This document shows positions 63,004-64,000 of a DNA stretch of 64,000 nt, one piece after another (position 1 is the stretch's first letter; every line of letters begins with the position of its first letter). This stretch comes from Neorhizobium sp. NCHU2750. Its GTDB lineage: Bacteria > Pseudomonadota > Alphaproteobacteria > Rhizobiales > Rhizobiaceae. The stretch spans positions 310,001-374,000 of the forward strand of contig NZ_CP030830.1 in NCBI RefSeq assembly GCF_003597675.1, written 5' to 3'. The notes beneath the pieces are model-generated. The model was given only the letters and a program-made list of their open reading frames with translations, searched no databases and was not told the origin of the DNA. The position numbers and the translations under genes are program-made.

Positions 63004-63666
63004 TTACAGCTGTGCGGTCCAATCGAAATCGGTGACGTAGACACCGATCGGATTGAGCCGGATTGTTGCTTCATCTTGTGGTGAGGTGATCGCAATGGTC
63101 GCGATCCCGCGGAAGCGGCGGGTTGCCGTTTCTTTGCCTTTCCGGTCGCGCTCATATTCGGTCCAGTCGATCTGATAGGTCTGGTTGGACAGCGCGACGA
63201 TATTGTTGACCTCGATCGCCACGGTCGCGTTGACGGCCTTCTCGAATGGCGAGTTGGCGCGGAACCAGGCGTTGATCTTCTGGGTCGAAGGATCGGAGGT
63301 GCGAAGGAGCGCATAGGTCCGATCGATATATTGCTTCTGAACCACGGCATCCGGCGTGATCGACCGGAAGTTGGATGTGAAATTGCCGAGCGTGGCGCGG
63401 ACGACGCGCGTATCGGCGTACTCGATTTGCTGCGGGAAGCCGCCGGAGACCGTGTTGCCGAGCTTGTCGACCTCGACGATGTAGGGGACGAGCTTGACCT
63501 GGGTGCTTAGATAGAGCGCATAGCCAAAGCCGATCACGGCCATTCCAAGGCTCAATATGCCGACGGCCCGCCAGGCTGAGGCCGCCTTTACATAGGAGCC
63601 GTATCGTTCGGACCATTCCTGCCGGGCGGCAAGATACGGGTTATCCGATGCGCGTGGCGCTGCCAT
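63004..63666 (-). CDS. trbF: TrbF (VirB8-like) mating-pair protein
   Basis: A 220-residue inner-membrane protein: one helix near residues 32-53 ([19 protein letters not shown]) and a VirB8-type periplasmic domain ([34 protein letters not shown]). It scaffolds the channel. It is intact and 10 bases upstream of trbG. Confidence 0.92.
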   Translation of the reverse strand: MAAPRASDNPYLAARQEWSERYGSYVKAASAWRAVGILSLGMAVIGFGYALYLSTQVKLVPYIVEVDKLGNTVSGGFPQQIEYADTRVVRATLGNFTSNFRSITPDAVVQKQYIDRTYALLRTSDPSTQKINAWFRANSPFEKAVNATVAIEVNNIVALSNQTYQIDWTEYERDRKGKETATRRFRGIATIAITSPQDEATIRLNPIGVYVTDFDWTAQL

Positions 63667-63690
63667 GGTGACCTTCCTGTCTATGAGTGA

Positions 63691-64000
63691 CTATTTGTCG
63701 GAGCGCTCGGGCGGCGTTGGCGACGAGGAAGACTTGCCACGCGCCTGATCGAGCTTGGCGTTCGCCAGCCCGAGGATCGACCCTGCATAGGCACCGGGAG
63801 AGCCGATCGCCTTTTCCTTGGCGGCCGATCCTGCCGCTGCGGCACCCGATCCAAAGCTCGCCTCCATGCCGCGAAGGGCGGCTCCCGCAACTGAGGAGCC
63901 CCCTGCCCTTGCCGATTGGGCGGCTGCAAAGCCAGCGCCAACGGCGCCAGCTGCAAGGAAGGCCCCGCCAGCTGCAAACGACGCGGCCTGGCCCCCGTGG
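63691..64000 (-). CDS. trbL: TrbL (VirB6-like), C-terminal part only
   Basis: The C-terminal 102 residues are seen, Gly/Ala-rich (QAASFAAGGAFLAAGAVGAG) and ending SSPTPPERSDK. This is the usual tail of TrbL, a polytopic inner-membrane channel protein; the membrane helices lie beyond the window's right edge. It precedes trbF in the operon. Confidence 0.85.
   Translation of the reverse strand, partial: HGGQAASFAAGGAFLAAGAVGAGFAAAQSARAGGSSVAGAALRGMEASFGSGAAAAGSAAKEKAIGSPGAYAGSILGLANAKLDQARGKSSSSPTPPERSDK

Noticed and set aside
60398..63666. VirB/AvhB-type reading of the secretion genes
   Set aside because: Gene order L-F-G-H-I and the TrbH lipoprotein fit the Trb operon rather than virB.
1..64000. 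CRISPR arrays, rRNA or tRNA genes, insertion sequences
   Set aside because: No regularly spaced repeats, no tRNA-like cloverleaf and no transposase or terminal inverted repeats were seen.

Overview
The window looks like part of a repABC-type conjugative plasmid from an alpha-proteobacterium of the Rhizobiaceae (Rhizobium/Agrobacterium/Sinorhizobium). The evidence is a Ti-plasmid-style transfer set (traG-traD-traC, oriT, traA-traF-traB-traH), the distal end of a trb mating-pair operon (trbL-F-G-H-I), the quorum-sensing pair traR/traM, GC-rich coding sequence with ATGA gene overlaps, and many ABC-uptake/LysR catabolic cassettes typical of soil plasmids.

Layout. 1-16 kb is a plasmid maintenance and anti-restriction block. 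It holds a truncated DarB-like helicase, the IetA/IetS ATPase-subtilase pair (known from pTiC58 as a stability/incompatibility module and elsewhere as an anti-phage system), a ParB-domain protein, a DUF7007-like protein, small conserved unknowns, an ArdC antirestriction protein, a DUF736 protein and two SyrB-like basic/coiled-coil proteins. Several of these genes have unusually long, hairpin-rich leaders. 16-32 kb is nitrogen-compound cargo bounded on the left by a decayed traG fragment and on the right by intact traG. The cargo has (a) two ureohydrolases around a polar amino-acid ABC transporter and (b) a NitT/TauT-type ABC transporter with a cysteine hydrolase, MFS carrier, amidase and RidA protein, behind a near-perfect sigma-54 promoter. 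Three LysR regulators sit at the junctions.

32.5-40.9 kb is the DNA-processing (Dtr) region with divergent traG/D/C and traA/F/B/H, a tra box and a RSF1010-like nic region. 40.8-42.4 kb is a fic pseudogene with its probable operator. 42.4-46.7 kb is an opine-type amino-acid ABC operon with a racemase-fold protein that lacks the usual catalytic tyrosine. 47.2-52.4 kb holds the lower half of a gallate/4-oxalomesaconate route (GalB and GalC homologues) with an aromatic-acid-like MFS carrier, an orphan ModA-like binding protein and a LysR regulator. 52.8-57.8 kb holds two related AraC regulators, an MFS exporter and a methyltransferase-like gene. 58.0-64.0 kb has traR/traM, a TacA-type antitoxin with a frameshifted GNAT toxin, and the distal trb genes.

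How it works together. TraR with an acyl-homoserine lactone would activate the divergent tra promoters through the tra box at 34971-34988. TraM would restrain TraR. TraA would nick oriT, TraG would couple the DNA to the Trb channel, and the left-hand block would protect and stabilise the plasmid in the new host. The catabolic cassettes are accessory payload. Five loci show sequence damage (traG remnant, fic, tacT-like, trbG, a small membrane protein), so the plasmid may be partly decayed or the assembly may contain small indels; trbG is the one that decides whether the plasmid could still self-transfer.
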